Shown piece after piece: positions 52,395 to 61,042 of a stretch of 64,000 nt of DNA (its first letter is position 1; each line of letters begins with the position of its first letter). A program made the translations under genes and the position numbers. Source of the DNA: CAXTKD01 sp964244885. Its GTDB lineage: Bacteria > Pseudomonadota > Alphaproteobacteria > Sphingomonadales > Sphingomonadaceae. The notes beneath the pieces were generated by a model. That model saw nothing but the letters and a program-made list of their open reading frames with translations, ran no database searches and was not told where the DNA came from. Location of the stretch: positions 354,833-418,832 of the forward strand of contig CAXTKD010000001.1 in the NCBI GenBank assembly GCA_964244885.1. Direction: 5' to 3'.

Positions 52395-52795
52395 TGCTCA
52401 CGCGAATACTCTCAAGAGGGGCCGCAAAGGCCTTGGCCCTTACAGTGGCAGCTATAGCGCTTCCGGCGCAATCGGCCAACCTGACCTGTGTCGCGAAAGT
52501 CGGCTCGGTGACCGTGCACCCGTGGGGCGGGCTCTATGTGGAGTTCATCGGAATGGGGCATCCGGTGCTGTGCAACGTCAACTACAATTACGCGACCGGC
52601 GATCCAAATATCGGCACGATCAACCTCGAAGTCTGCAAGGCCTGGCTGGGTACGCTGCTTACGGCAAAATCGACCGGCCAGAGCATCACGCTATTGTTCA
52701 GCTTTCCAGGCGCTGCGCCGGCCTGCAACGCCATCCCCAACTTCTCCTGGACTACGCCCAACCCCTATCCCTCGTTCATGAGCCTAGCCAACTAG
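52394..52795 (+). CDS. Small exported protein, array member 3
   Basis: 133 residues. Signal peptide (AAKALALTVAAIALPAQSA), mature NLTCVAKVGSVTVHPWGGLY, then the family motif as CKAWLGTLLTAKSTGQSITL, and a Pro/Trp-rich end with a fourth Cys (PACNAIPNF). Four Cys suggest two disulfides. It is the closest relative of the decayed copy at 55931. Confidence 0.75.
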   Translation: MLTRILSRGAAKALALTVAAIALPAQSANLTCVAKVGSVTVHPWGGLYVEFIGMGHPVLCNVNYNYATGDPNIGTINLEVCKAWLGTLLTAKSTGQSITLLFSFPGAAPACNAIPNFSWTTPNPYPSFMSLAN

Positions 52796-53067
52796 CCAGA
52801 TTATCGCGACGTCGTCTCCGTCTCAAAAAGTGCCATCCGGGCCGAAGGGGGTCGAAGGAAGGTCAACCATAGCTGTGTCAGCGGCAGGTGTCGGCGGCCG
52901 ACAGACCAAGCCGGAAGTGGCGTGGACGTCTTCTCGCTTCGTTTCTCGCTTGGTGACCCAGTCTCGGGGCTGGATCGGCAACCGGCGTGGGTGGTGGCAC
53001 CGGTTGCTCGCTAGAACCCACCCTGGTGCAGACGCGATCGATGTGACCACGTGATCGCCGACCCCGC

Positions 53068-53212
53068 AGCGCCGCCGTCCAGCGGACGCCGCCGCGTGTC
53101 TTCGCGCGAACGACGCCAGGATCAAGATGGCATGGAATGGAAAAGCGATCGTCAGGGCCAGTGCATAAGTCGATGTCGGTCTGTCAGCGTTTGAATTCGT
53201 ATCCCTTACTAT
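53068..53212 (-). pseudogene. Degenerate fragment of the TonB-like gene
   Basis: Reading the minus strand down from a stop at 53213-53215, the frame gives NADRPTSTYALALTIAFPFH and AILILASF, which matches the N-terminal membrane segment of the TonB-like protein at 54483 (RRLVALALTIAFHAVWLLAL). There is no good start, and the rest of the gene is not recognisable. The wider gap 52796-53543 has no other supported gene. Confidence 0.5.
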
Positions 53213-53345
53213 TTATACGAGCATTATTTCGAGCCGATCGACACTTCAGGCAAGAGTATCCACCTCCATAAGTTTGCGCGAGGCGACCGGTAAGTGCTGG
53301 GTAGAGGAAGCGATGTCGTACCCGCCAATTCTCTTTGGGCTTATA

Positions 53346-53382
53346 GATCAAGAACGGATCAAATGGTGCTTGCGAGGTACGC
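53346..53382 (+). promoter_or_regulatory. Recurrent upstream element, copy 3
   Basis: GATCAAGAACGGATCAAATG followed by GTGCTTGCGAGGTACGC. It shares GGATCAAAT and CTTGCGAG with the copy at 55392. It is 160 bases before array member 4. Confidence 0.5.
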
Positions 53383-53543
53383 TCGTGGCCCACAAAAAAT
53401 GTTCAGACGTTGGCGTCATATCGCAAACTCAAATCCGCGTTGGATCATCGCAGAGTTGAAGACCACCTAAGCCGGATACTAGCCGACTGTATGGCGAGAG
53501 CTCTCCGGTTGGATTTCCCAGACGTGCACTTGAACGGAAGCTG

Positions 53544-53912
53544 ATGGCAAGGAAATCGTTGATCGCTTTGGCATTACTGACCGTGTCTGGCCCTGCGCTC
53601 GCCAACCAATGGGTTCTTGGAAATGTCAAAGCTGTGTCGGACAATTCCGGCTACAGTATTAATTACGAGATCATCTTCGACCTGGCCAATATCACATGGG
53701 GCAGCGGCACCACTTCCAACGGTCCGGCTGCCTGCGTTGCGTTCAAGGTGGTCGTCGGCGTTCAAGGAATAACTGAAGAGGCCAAGGCGCGGTACTGGTC
53801 AGCCTTGCTTACGCAGAAGGCCTTGGGTCAACCGATCGTTGTTTACGTCGACACCGCCGATCCTTATTGCGCGGTTCAGGTTCTCGGCTTTGGCTATAGC
53901 ACTGTTCCTTAA
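53544..53912 (+). CDS. Small exported protein, array member 4
   Basis: 122 residues from ATG 53544 after a GGAAG ribosome site. Signal peptide MARKSLIALALLTVSGPALA, mature start NQWVLGNVKAVSDNSGYSIN. The family motif is complete: EEAKARYWSALLTQKALG, VVYVD and CAVQVLGFG. Two Cys align with those of member 1. This and member 1 give the clearest view of the family layout. Confidence 0.8.
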   Translation: MARKSLIALALLTVSGPALANQWVLGNVKAVSDNSGYSINYEIIFDLANITWGSGTTSNGPAACVAFKVVVGVQGITEEAKARYWSALLTQKALGQPIVVYVDTADPYCAVQVLGFGYSTVP

Positions 53913-54482
53913 ATTAGAAGCGCACGTTGAAAAAATTCCAAATTCTTTGCACGTTGGCCGCCGGCTACACGAGACGTGAACAATGACCTTCAGACGGACC
54001 TCGCCCATCCCTATGATTGGCGACGTATACGCCTTTCTGTCATTTAAGCTGGCCGGATCATCGCCGACAGAAACCATGCCGCTCCCATTTTTTGTCTCAA
54101 TCCAAATCGGTCAATCGGGCTATGGTATTTTTCGTAGATCCAGATGATGTAGCAATAGCCGGCTTCATTTCGGCTATTGTCTGTCACGAGTAGTACCGGC
54201 TGGTTCTGGCGCTGCGTGACATAAATTCCGCGATCATGGCGCTGTTCGCGGTCGGTATGAGCAGCCATCCACTGGTGCTTGTGGCGCATTCGGCTGGAAG
54301 GCCGCCGGCACACTCAATCGGTTAATTGATCCGCTCTGAACCGATCAGCGTAACGGCCCCTCAATGTTGCGCTTCAGCATCGAACGCGCCTGCATCGTGT
54401 TAAAAGCTTGGACGATGCTGGAGGTGGAAAAGCACACGGCTCACGAGCGTCTCAAAATGCGCAAGCATTCGATGATCTAACC
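53913..54482. other. Gap without a supported gene
   Basis: A minus-strand frame at 54044-54313 could encode 89 residues but has no ribosome site and no recognisable domain. Otherwise nothing is seen. Confidence 0.5.
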
Positions 54483-55286
54483 TTATTCAAAAAGATGCCA
54501 GCCTCGACGCAACTTGATCGATGGCAAATCGACGGTCGCTTCGGTCGCGCCGGGATCAAGCACGATGAACAATGCCTGCCCTGTCACCATCGTGACTGCC
54601 TTCTGAGCGTCCACTGTCGGAAGGTCGCTGGAGAGGAGCGCTGCGCCGACGACAGTGCCGCTGCGTGAGACCCGGACTCGGAGGTCGACCGTTCCCTTCG
54701 TGGCGCCTAAATCTTCCTTGATCCTGCGCTTAAAAGCTTCGAACGCGCCGGCATCGAGTTCGAAAAGCCGGGAGGCCGCCGAAGGGGGCGGCAACTGCTG
54801 TGCCGTCGAAGTAGCGCGTATCGCTAATAGTGGTGCTACCGGATCAGATCGACGCATGGGAGCGGTGCCGGCGTAGGGATCATAGACTTCGCCAGCCGTG
54901 GCGACTTGCTCTGGCTGAGGTGTGGCGGTCGTTGTCGTAGCGGGCATATCAACAGGCTCGGCCGGAGTCTCCGCGGCTGTAGTAGCAAGTTCGACTGGGC
55001 TGGGATTTGCATCCTGAGAAGCGGCTTGGGTAGCCGAGTTTGGACGCGGCGCAGGGTCATCACTGGAGCTTTTATCGACCTCACTACGATCGATCGGAAG
55101 GAGCGTGATTGTGACTTCGGAATGACTTTCGTTGAGAGGATGCCGCGGGTCGGCGGCGCGATCGAGGAGCGCCAGTAGCCAGACGGCATGAAAGGCGATT
55201 GTCAGCGCAAGTGCAACAAGCCGACGATTAGCTCTCCCAAGCTCATAGTTCGCAGCGCCCACAGTGAAGACTGGACATAGTTTCAA
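54483..55286 (-). CDS. TonB-like energy-transducer protein
   Basis: 267 residues. One membrane segment near residues 22-41 (RLVALALTIAFHAVWLLALL), then a Pro/Ala/Thr-rich periplasmic spacer (about 50-160), then a C-terminal domain (KEDLGATKGTVDLRVRVSRSGTVVGAALL) of the TonB C-terminal type. TonB proteins pass inner-membrane energy to outer-membrane receptors, but no exbB, exbD or receptor gene is nearby. It is transcribed against the array genes that flank it. A decayed piece of a second copy lies at 53068-53212, so the gene has been duplicated along with the array. Confidence 0.75.
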   Translation of the reverse strand: MKLCPVFTVGAANYELGRANRRLVALALTIAFHAVWLLALLDRAADPRHPLNESHSEVTITLLPIDRSEVDKSSSDDPAPRPNSATQAASQDANPSPVELATTAAETPAEPVDMPATTTTATPQPEQVATAGEVYDPYAGTAPMRRSDPVAPLLAIRATSTAQQLPPPSAASRLFELDAGAFEAFKRRIKEDLGATKGTVDLRVRVSRSGTVVGAALLSSDLPTVDAQKAVTMVTGQALFIVLDPGATEATVDLPSIKLRRGWHLFE

Positions 55287-55391
55287 GCCGGACGACTCCG
55301 CTGAGCAACATACTCCTTATGATAGCGGAATTGGGAATTCCAAGCCGTGACTAAACCAGGCTTGGCCCTAGGATAATTCTTTCACCCTGCT

Positions 55392-55427
55392 GGATCAAAA
55401 TGGATCAAATCGCGGCTTGCGAGATCG
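55392..55427 (+). promoter_or_regulatory. Recurrent upstream element, copy 4
   Basis: GATCAAAATGGATCAAATCG followed by CGGCTTGCGAGATCGC. It agrees with copy 1 (37761) at about 25 of 31 positions. It lies 50 bases before array member 5. Confidence 0.5.
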
Positions 55428-55478
55428 CCCTGCACTTTACAAAATGCCAGCGTCTGCGCTCTCGTCGAGGACGACCAC

Positions 55479-55842
55479 ATGAAGCTCGCATTGCTGCCCG
55501 CTGCAGTCTTAGTCGCCATTGTTTCGCCAGCCGATGCCAACCAGTGGGTCAGGTGTTGATACCGTCGAAGACTACTCGGCCTTCAGCTCGCAGGGCCTTC
55601 TGATCACTCTTACCAACACGCAATGGGGAGGCGGTTCGCAAACTGATGGAGCAACGGCATGCTGGGGACGGTTCAGTGTGCTCGTGGGACAGCAGAACGT
55701 CACAAGCGATTTGTACACTCGGATGTACGCAACTCTGCTTACCGCCAAAGCAACGGGATCACAGGTCGCCCTCTGGGTGGACACGACTACCGGCCCTGAG
55801 TGTCGTGTGCAAATTGTCAGCTGGGGCCGAACCGCAATTTAA
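55479..55842 (+). pseudogene. Small exported protein, array member 5, frameshifted
   Basis: ATG 55479 gives a good signal peptide (MKLALLPAAVLVAIVSPADA) and the family start NQWVRC, then hits TGA at 55557-55559. The next frame continues at SGVDTVEDYSAFSSQG and keeps the family sequence to the end: TRMYATLLTAKATG, VALWVD and CRVQIVSWG. One or two bases have been gained or lost near 55547-55549, just after the cleavage site, so the exported product is lost unless a sequencing error is involved. Confidence 0.75.
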
Positions 55843-55930
55843 GATTCGATCTTGGAAAATCTTCCCGGGCCGTATTGGCCAGAGGACCAGCGGGGAGCAT
55901 GATCGAGCTATAATCCTGAGGACTAAGGAA

Positions 55931-56314
55931 ATGAACTTCAAAAACAGGGCAGGGTAGCCATAGGTTTATTTCTTGTCGCGATGAATTTGGCGGGGCGGCC
56001 GAAGCGACCATTTATTGCAAGAGCTATGTCAAATGGCCCTTGGCGAGACCGGAGTCTGGCATGGTCGAAGTTTATATGAGCGACTTGAGCAATTTTCTTC
56101 CCGTGTGCAGCCTAACTGCGACCTAGAAAGGCGTTCCTCTCAGATCTGCTACCCTTGGTTTGCCACGATCTCTAACGCGGTATTCAACGGGGCACAGATT
56201 ACCATTCCGTACGACAGCCCGATTAGCTGCTCGGCTATTCCTTGGGGCGATCCACCCCCGCCCCGTTTCGTCCTGTACGGAGCCTATCCGTACTCGAATG
56301 TTGCTTTGACATAG
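55931..56314 (+). pseudogene. Small exported protein, array member 6, decayed
   Basis: Pieces of a relative of member 3 in different frames: a signal-peptide-like VAIGLFLVAMNLAG, then AEATIYCKSYVKWPLARPES with GMVEVYMSDLSNFLPVC, then ICYPWFATISNAVFNGAQIT and CSAIPW. They line up in order with member 3 (NLTCVAKVGSV, LYVEFIGMGHPVLC, CKAWLGTLL). At least two frameshifts separate them. Confidence 0.65.
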
Positions 56315-57084
56315 CTCTCACCACGGCGCGAGCCCAAGTGCCCGCAGCATTACTGTCTTCCTCGGCGGATCGTCAATCAAGAGCCGACAAAAACAATTCA
56401 GGGGCTCCAGCTGTGGACAGGCTGTGGACAAATCCCAATACGCACAGAGTTAAACACCACCTAATCCCCGTAGTGGGATTGGAAGCCGGCTTATGCGTAG
56501 GGGATGTTCGAGCAGTGTTCCTTTGGTGGCAGTTGCCTCATCTGATTTGTCAGAACTCTAACGAAGATTTGGTGACTCTCGGGTTCGCCCCATCCCAGGG
56601 ACGATGCGACCTGTCCCGACTTGCGGCGCACAAATCCCGAGCGCGACAGCTTGAGCGCCGGAAAGTCGATCAGATGTCCCGCGAAAGCCGATGGCATCCC
56701 GCGCAGATCGCCGCTCTGTCCCATGCCATGAGCAGGGAATCCCGGCAGGCGATGAACGAATCCCGCCAAAGTCCCGAAGGTGCCACGCAGCAGCTATCTG
56801 GCTAACGAGGAACGTGTCGGATGTTCAGGAACTGTCCTGTTCGGCGACGTCGCATTCCCTGTTAACGGGTGCCGAATTCCCTGTTCGGCAATCAGGAACT
56901 TGCCTGTTTTGCCGTACGGCGAGACCCCTAACCCTCTGGAAAGAGTGGTTCTAGGCGGGCGCCGTACTGCCTTGCAGGTGCGACGGAAAAGTGTGAAATT
57001 CCCTGCTATGGCGTGGGAGCTTCCAGTGAGACGGGTTCGCCGCAAACTCCCAATTGCTCCCATGCCTCCCTATAGGTTCGGCAG
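56315..57084. other. Gene-free accessory edge with CCCTGTT-type repeats
   Basis: No supported gene on either strand. Between about 56825 and 56920 four copies of a short unit (GTCCTGTT, TCCCTGTT, TCCCTGTT, TGCCTGTT) are spaced about 25-30 bases apart. Upstream, AATCCC/ATCCCG occurs repeatedly from 56420 to 56770. It looks like the remains of a mobile element and marks the right edge of the accessory region. Confidence 0.55.
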
Positions 57085-57282
57085 ATGCGAACGATCTCCG
57101 AAACCGTCGCGGTGAGGCTCTACCATCTTGACGAGGACGGCGGGTCGGCGGTGACGCTGCTTTATGGCACGCTGGCGGAGGCGCTTGCGCTTGCCGCGGA
57201 ACAGCCGGACGAGGTCAGGGACGGGCTGTTCTTGCAGACCAGCGACGATGTCGTGTCCTATCGCGCTCTAGTCGAGGGCTGA
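57085..57282 (+). CDS. Small conserved-looking hypothetical protein
   Basis: 65 residues from ATG 57085, acidic: MRTISETVAVRLYHLDEDGG, then TLLYGTLAEALALAAEQPDE and a short C-terminal beta segment. High-GC codon use like the core genome. It overlaps the end of the convergent ygfZ gene by 15 bases. Function unknown. Confidence 0.7.
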   Translation: MRTISETVAVRLYHLDEDGGSAVTLLYGTLAEALALAAEQPDEVRDGLFLQTSDDVVSYRALVEG

Positions 57283-58050
57283 GGGAATCCAGCTCGGCCA
57301 TTCCGCCGTCACCGGCGCGCCGCCCAGGGTCAGCGCGTCGCCGCGCTCAACATATTCGACACGGAGGAGGGCGATGCCGCGGCCGTCGCGGTGGGTGCGA
57401 AGCGTTCCCGCTTCGCGCTCGCCGGCACGGATCACACCATCGCCCGGCTTGCCCGGGAACAGCACGGGGAGCAGGCGCTTCCTGAGCTTGTCGCGGTGGT
57501 GCATGCGGGCGGTGTTCTCCTGCCCGACGTAGCAGCCCTTGGTGAACGACACGCCTGCCAGCTCGACCGCGTTGGTCTCGAGCCACATCGTCTTCTCGAC
57601 CTCGAAATCCGCACTGCCGGGCACGCCGAGCGCGAGGCGGTGCGCGTCATATTCGCTGAGCGTCGCGCCCGCCTCGGCCTCGTCTTCCGCGACCCAGCGC
57701 CGGCCGAGGCCCGGCAGCCGGGGATCCCACGGCCTCTCGCTCGGGCCCTCCCAAGCCGCGAAGACCTTGAGCGTCGTCGGCTCGACGGTCACCGCGCGGC
57801 GCAGCTTGTACATCGTCAGCCGCTTGAGGAGGTCGGTCGTCCGCTCCGCCGCGACGTCGAGCAGCAGCGCCCCGCCGCCGTCATGGACGATCATGTCGAA
57901 GAGGTATTTGCCTTGGGCGCTGAGCAGCCCCGCCCAGACCGGCAGGTCGCCCAACACGTCGTTGGTCAGCAGCCCCTGAAGGAAGTCGCGCGCCTCCGGC
58001 CCGGCGACGCGGAGAATCATGCGGTCGGAGAGGTGGGCGATTTTGGTCAT
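57268..58050 (-). CDS. ygfZ: YgfZ/GcvT-like iron-sulfur cluster assembly factor
   Basis: 260-residue folate-binding GcvT paralogue that supports maturation of some Fe-S proteins. The diagnostic motif KGCYVGQE is present with its Cys (about residue 172), preceded by ELAGVSFT, and the N-terminus FLQGLLTNDV matches the family. The start at 58050 faces the dihydroorotase gene, 64 bp away. Confidence 0.93.
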   Translation of the reverse strand: MTKIAHLSDRMILRVAGPEARDFLQGLLTNDVLGDLPVWAGLLSAQGKYLFDMIVHDGGGALLLDVAAERTTDLLKRLTMYKLRRAVTVEPTTLKVFAAWEGPSERPWDPRLPGLGRRWVAEDEAEAGATLSEYDAHRLALGVPGSADFEVEKTMWLETNAVELAGVSFTKGCYVGQENTARMHHRDKLRKRLLPVLFPGKPGDGVIRAGEREAGTLRTHRDGRGIALLRVEYVERGDALTLGGAPVTAEWPSWIPSALD

Positions 58051-58114
58051 GGGAACAAGCTAGGCGCTGTTACCTGAATTTACACCAGGATGACGGGAGG
58101 GGTAGGGTAGGGCA

Positions 58115-59443
58115 ATGACACAGACGTTCGACATGATCCTGCGTAACGGAAGCGTTTACACCCCCGGCGGCCTCGTCGAGGCCGATATCGGCATCGCCGG
58201 CGGCAAGATCGCGGCGATCGGGCGTTTCAGCGACGCGGGCGAGGTGATCGACTGCGCCGGGCTGACCATCCTCCCCGGCGTTATCGACACCCAGGTCCAC
58301 TTCCGCGAGCCCGGCCTCGACCACAAGGAAGACCTTGAGAGCGGCAGCCGCGCCGCGGTGCTCGGCGGGGTGACGGCGGTGTTCGAGATGCCGAACACCA
58401 AGCCCAACACCGATTCGGCCGAGGCGCTCGCCGACAAGCTGGCGCGGGCGGCGAACCGCATGTGGTGCGACCACGCCTTCTACATCGGCGCGACCAACGC
58501 CAATGCCGATCATCTGGCCGAGCTGGAGCGCCTGCCCGGCTGCTCGGGGGTCAAGGTGTTCATGGGTGCTTCGACCGGCGATTTGCTGGTTTCCGACGAC
58601 GCGACGCTTGCCCGCGTGCTCGCCTCGGGCCGCCGGCGGGTCGCGATCCATGCCGAGGATGAGCCGCGGATGCAGGCGCGCGCCCACCTGCGTGTCACCG
58701 GCGACCCGTCGAGCCACCCCGTGTGGCGCGACGACGAATCGGCGATGCTCGCGACCCGGCGGATCGTGGCGCTGGCGCAGGCGGCGAAGCGCCGTATCCA
58801 CGTCCTTCACGTCACGACGCCGGCGGAGCTCGAATATCTCGCCGGCCGCAAGGCGATCGCCTCGGTCGAGGTGACGCCGCAGCATCTGACGCTGGCAGGG
58901 GAGGAGGCCTATCCGAGCCTCGGCACCTTCGCGCAGATGAACCCGCCGATCCGCTCGGGCGCGCACCGCGAGGGGATATGGCACTGGCTCAATCAGGGGG
59001 TGCCCGACGTCATCGGCTCGGATCATGCGCCGCACACGCTTGAGGAGAAGGCGCAGGTCTATCCTGCATCGCCCTCGGGAATGCCCGGCGTGCAGACCCT
59101 GCTGCCGCTGCTGCTCGATCACATGAACGCCGGGCGGCTGACGCTGCAGCGCCTCGTCGACCTGACCTCGGCGGGCGCGCAACGGCTGTTCGGCCTTACC
59201 GCCAAGGGCCGCATCGCCGCCGGCTATGATGCCGATTTCTCGATCGTCGACCTCAACGCCAAGTGGACGATCACCGGCGAGTGGCTGGCAAGCCGCTGCG
59301 GCTGGTCGCCGTTCGAGGGCATGCAGTTGACCGGCAAGCCGGTCGGTACGATCATCAGGGGCCGCCGCGTGATGTGGGAGGCGGAACTCGCCGCCGACGC
59401 GAGCGGCAAGCCGCTGCGCTTCGACGAGACGATGCGGCGCTAG
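58115..59443 (+). CDS. pyrC: Dihydroorotase (class I type)
   Basis: 442-residue zinc amidohydrolase of pyrimidine synthesis. The metal site DTQVHFREPG, a Lys in GVKVFMGAS, His in IHAEDE and HVLHVTTP, and the catalytic Asp in GSDHAPHTLEEK are all present. The layout matches class I dihydroorotase rather than allantoinase or hydantoinase, which are the main alternatives. No aspartate carbamoyltransferase gene is adjacent. Confidence 0.92.
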   Translation: MTQTFDMILRNGSVYTPGGLVEADIGIAGGKIAAIGRFSDAGEVIDCAGLTILPGVIDTQVHFREPGLDHKEDLESGSRAAVLGGVTAVFEMPNTKPNTDSAEALADKLARAANRMWCDHAFYIGATNANADHLAELERLPGCSGVKVFMGASTGDLLVSDDATLARVLASGRRRVAIHAEDEPRMQARAHLRVTGDPSSHPVWRDDESAMLATRRIVALAQAAKRRIHVLHVTTPAELEYLAGRKAIASVEVTPQHLTLAGEEAYPSLGTFAQMNPPIRSGAHREGIWHWLNQGVPDVIGSDHAPHTLEEKAQVYPASPSGMPGVQTLLPLLLDHMNAGRLTLQRLVDLTSAGAQRLFGLTAKGRIAAGYDADFSIVDLNAKWTITGEWLASRCGWSPFEGMQLTGKPVGTIIRGRRVMWEAELAADASGKPLRFDETMRR

Positions 59444-60132
59444 CGCCGGCGCCGCGCCGCCGCCAGCCCGGCGATGCCGAGGCCGAGAAGGCCGATCGTC
59501 GCGGGCTCCGGCACGTCGGTTTCGGTGGTGTTGGCGACGATGCTCAGATTGTCGATGCCCCAGGATTCGTCGCTACCGCCCTGCCAGCCGGCGCCGCCCG
59601 CATAGACCTGAAAGAGCAGGCTGGACGCGGTGTGCGCGAAGCTCAGCTCGCTGGCGGTCGATGCGTCCCAGACGCTGTCGCCGTAACCGCCGAAACCATA
59701 GCTGCCGAAGCTGACGAAGGTGCCCGGGCCGTCCACAATCGAGCCGCTTGCGTTGTTCGACGTGTACATGCCGAGCTCGACGCCATCGACGACGACGTAA
59801 AAATAGTCGGGCGCAGGCGAACCGTTGGTGCTGTCCCACGAATCGATGAACGCCATCAGGAAGTTGACGTCGATGCTGTCGTGCGCCGTAAGGTTGTTGA
59901 GCTGCAGCTCATAGGCGGTGCCGGCGGCGCCCTGACCGCGAACGATGTTGCCGGACATCGACGGCAGCGACTGGGCGCTTTCCAATGCAACGCCGCTGCC
60001 CAGCGTCGTGATCGAAGTAACGCCCGACGCGGTGGTCACGTTGCCGTCGAAGTCGTTCGAATAGACCGTCAGCGGTGCCGCGAAGGACGCGGTCGAAATG
60101 CCGGCGGCTGCCAGCGCGATAAGGGTCTTCAT
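59440..60132 (-). CDS. PEP-CTERM exported protein
   Basis: 230 residues: signal peptide MKTLIALAAAGISTASFA, a beta-rich middle (FDGNVTTASGVTS, SWGIDNLSIVA) resembling jelly-roll surface proteins, and a C-terminal sorting tail VPEPATIGLLGLGIAGLAAA followed by RRRR. The tail is the PEP-CTERM signal, processed by an exosortase; none is encoded in this window. Its stop overlaps that of dihydroorotase. Confidence 0.92.
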   Translation of the reverse strand: MKTLIALAAAGISTASFAAPLTVYSNDFDGNVTTASGVTSITTLGSGVALESAQSLPSMSGNIVRGQGAAGTAYELQLNNLTAHDSIDVNFLMAFIDSWDSTNGSPAPDYFYVVVDGVELGMYTSNNASGSIVDGPGTFVSFGSYGFGGYGDSVWDASTASELSFAHTASSLLFQVYAGGAGWQGGSDESWGIDNLSIVANTTETDVPEPATIGLLGLGIAGLAAARRRR

Positions 60133-60267
60133 CGTCGTGTCTTCCCCGTATTTTTATGCGGAAGGTGAAAAAGCAATTCTCATGCCATCCGCTCAACGCC
60201 TTGTTTTAGCGTGAAGCGGGCGCGAGCGCCGTTTCAAGTTGTAAAATTTATCGACAGCGGGCGCGGC

Positions 60268-60945
60268 TTATTTGCTGTCGCCGCTCTTGCAGAAGGGCAG
60301 GATCCTGCTCTTCGGGCTGAAGCAGGCGTAGCCGACGTTGGCGCCGAGACGCCAGCCGACGCCGAGCCGGATCGGCACCAGGATGACGTTGTCGCGCTGC
60401 ATGTAGTTGGCGGTGAACCCGCCGACGACGTAGACCTTACCCTCGACCGATGGATAGTTGCGGTAAATCTGCGAGACGTCGTCAAGATGGTAGACAAGGG
60501 TGAACACCTTGGAGCCGTCGCCGCCGACATCGGGGCCGATCGACGGGCCGTTCCAGTAGACCGGCGTGTTGCCCTCGACCGAGTGGAACAGCGTGCCGCT
60601 GCCGTAGCGCAGGCCCGCGACCAGCGCGACGCTGACCTCGCGGCCCGCGATATAGGCGTTGGGCTTGCCGAGATCCTTGAACGCCTTCTCGATCAGCCTG
60701 GCGGCGCCCTCGGCGCCCTTGCCGAAGGTCTCGTCGGCCTTGGCGATGATGTCCTTCTGCTCGAAGCCCTTTTCGGCGGCCGGGGTTGGCGGTGCGGGAG
60801 CCTCGCTGGTCGTGGTCGTCGTGGTGGTCGTCGCGGCGCCCGGCGTCGGGGCGAGATCGGCGTCGGCCTGGGCGGCTTGCGCCCGGGCGGCGCCGGCGAT
60901 CATCAGCGCGGCGGCGGTAGCGACGGTTTTCAGCAGCATCGTCAT
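60268..60945 (-). CDS. eipA: EipA family (DUF1134) envelope protein
   Basis: 225 residues from ATG 60945. A signal peptide (LLKTVATAAALMIAGAARA) is followed by a Thr-rich spacer and the DUF1134 domain (FGKGAEGAARLIEKAFKDLG, YIAGREVSVALVAGLRYGSG, YRNYPSVEGKVYVVGG). EipA is a small beta-barrel periplasmic protein needed for envelope integrity in Brucella and Caulobacter. Monocistronic. Confidence 0.9.
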   Translation of the reverse strand: MTMLLKTVATAAALMIAGAARAQAAQADADLAPTPGAATTTTTTTTSEAPAPPTPAAEKGFEQKDIIAKADETFGKGAEGAARLIEKAFKDLGKPNAYIAGREVSVALVAGLRYGSGTLFHSVEGNTPVYWNGPSIGPDVGGDGSKVFTLVYHLDDVSQIYRNYPSVEGKVYVVGGFTANYMQRDNVILVPIRLGVGWRLGANVGYACFSPKSRILPFCKSGDSK

Positions 60946-61042
60946 CGTTCGTTTCCCCAAACCCGGTTTTATCGCGTTCGAACATGAACAGCGGCGGAAC
61001 GCGCTTTCTTAGGGCCAAGAGCCTGCGGCGTGAATCCCTCGG

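Noticed and set aside
54044..54313. 89-codon minus-strand frame between array member 4 and the TonB-like gene
   Set aside because: No ribosome site, no signal peptide and no recognisable domain; too little support to call a gene.
56408..56435. Two TGTGGACA(A/G) words resembling DnaA boxes
   Set aside because: Each differs from the consensus, only two occur, and no origin-linked genes are near.
37614..57084. Attachment-site duplication from tRNA-Gly
   Set aside because: The tRNA 3' end (GGTTCGATTCCCTTCACCCG) was not found again downstream in the window, and there is no integrase gene.
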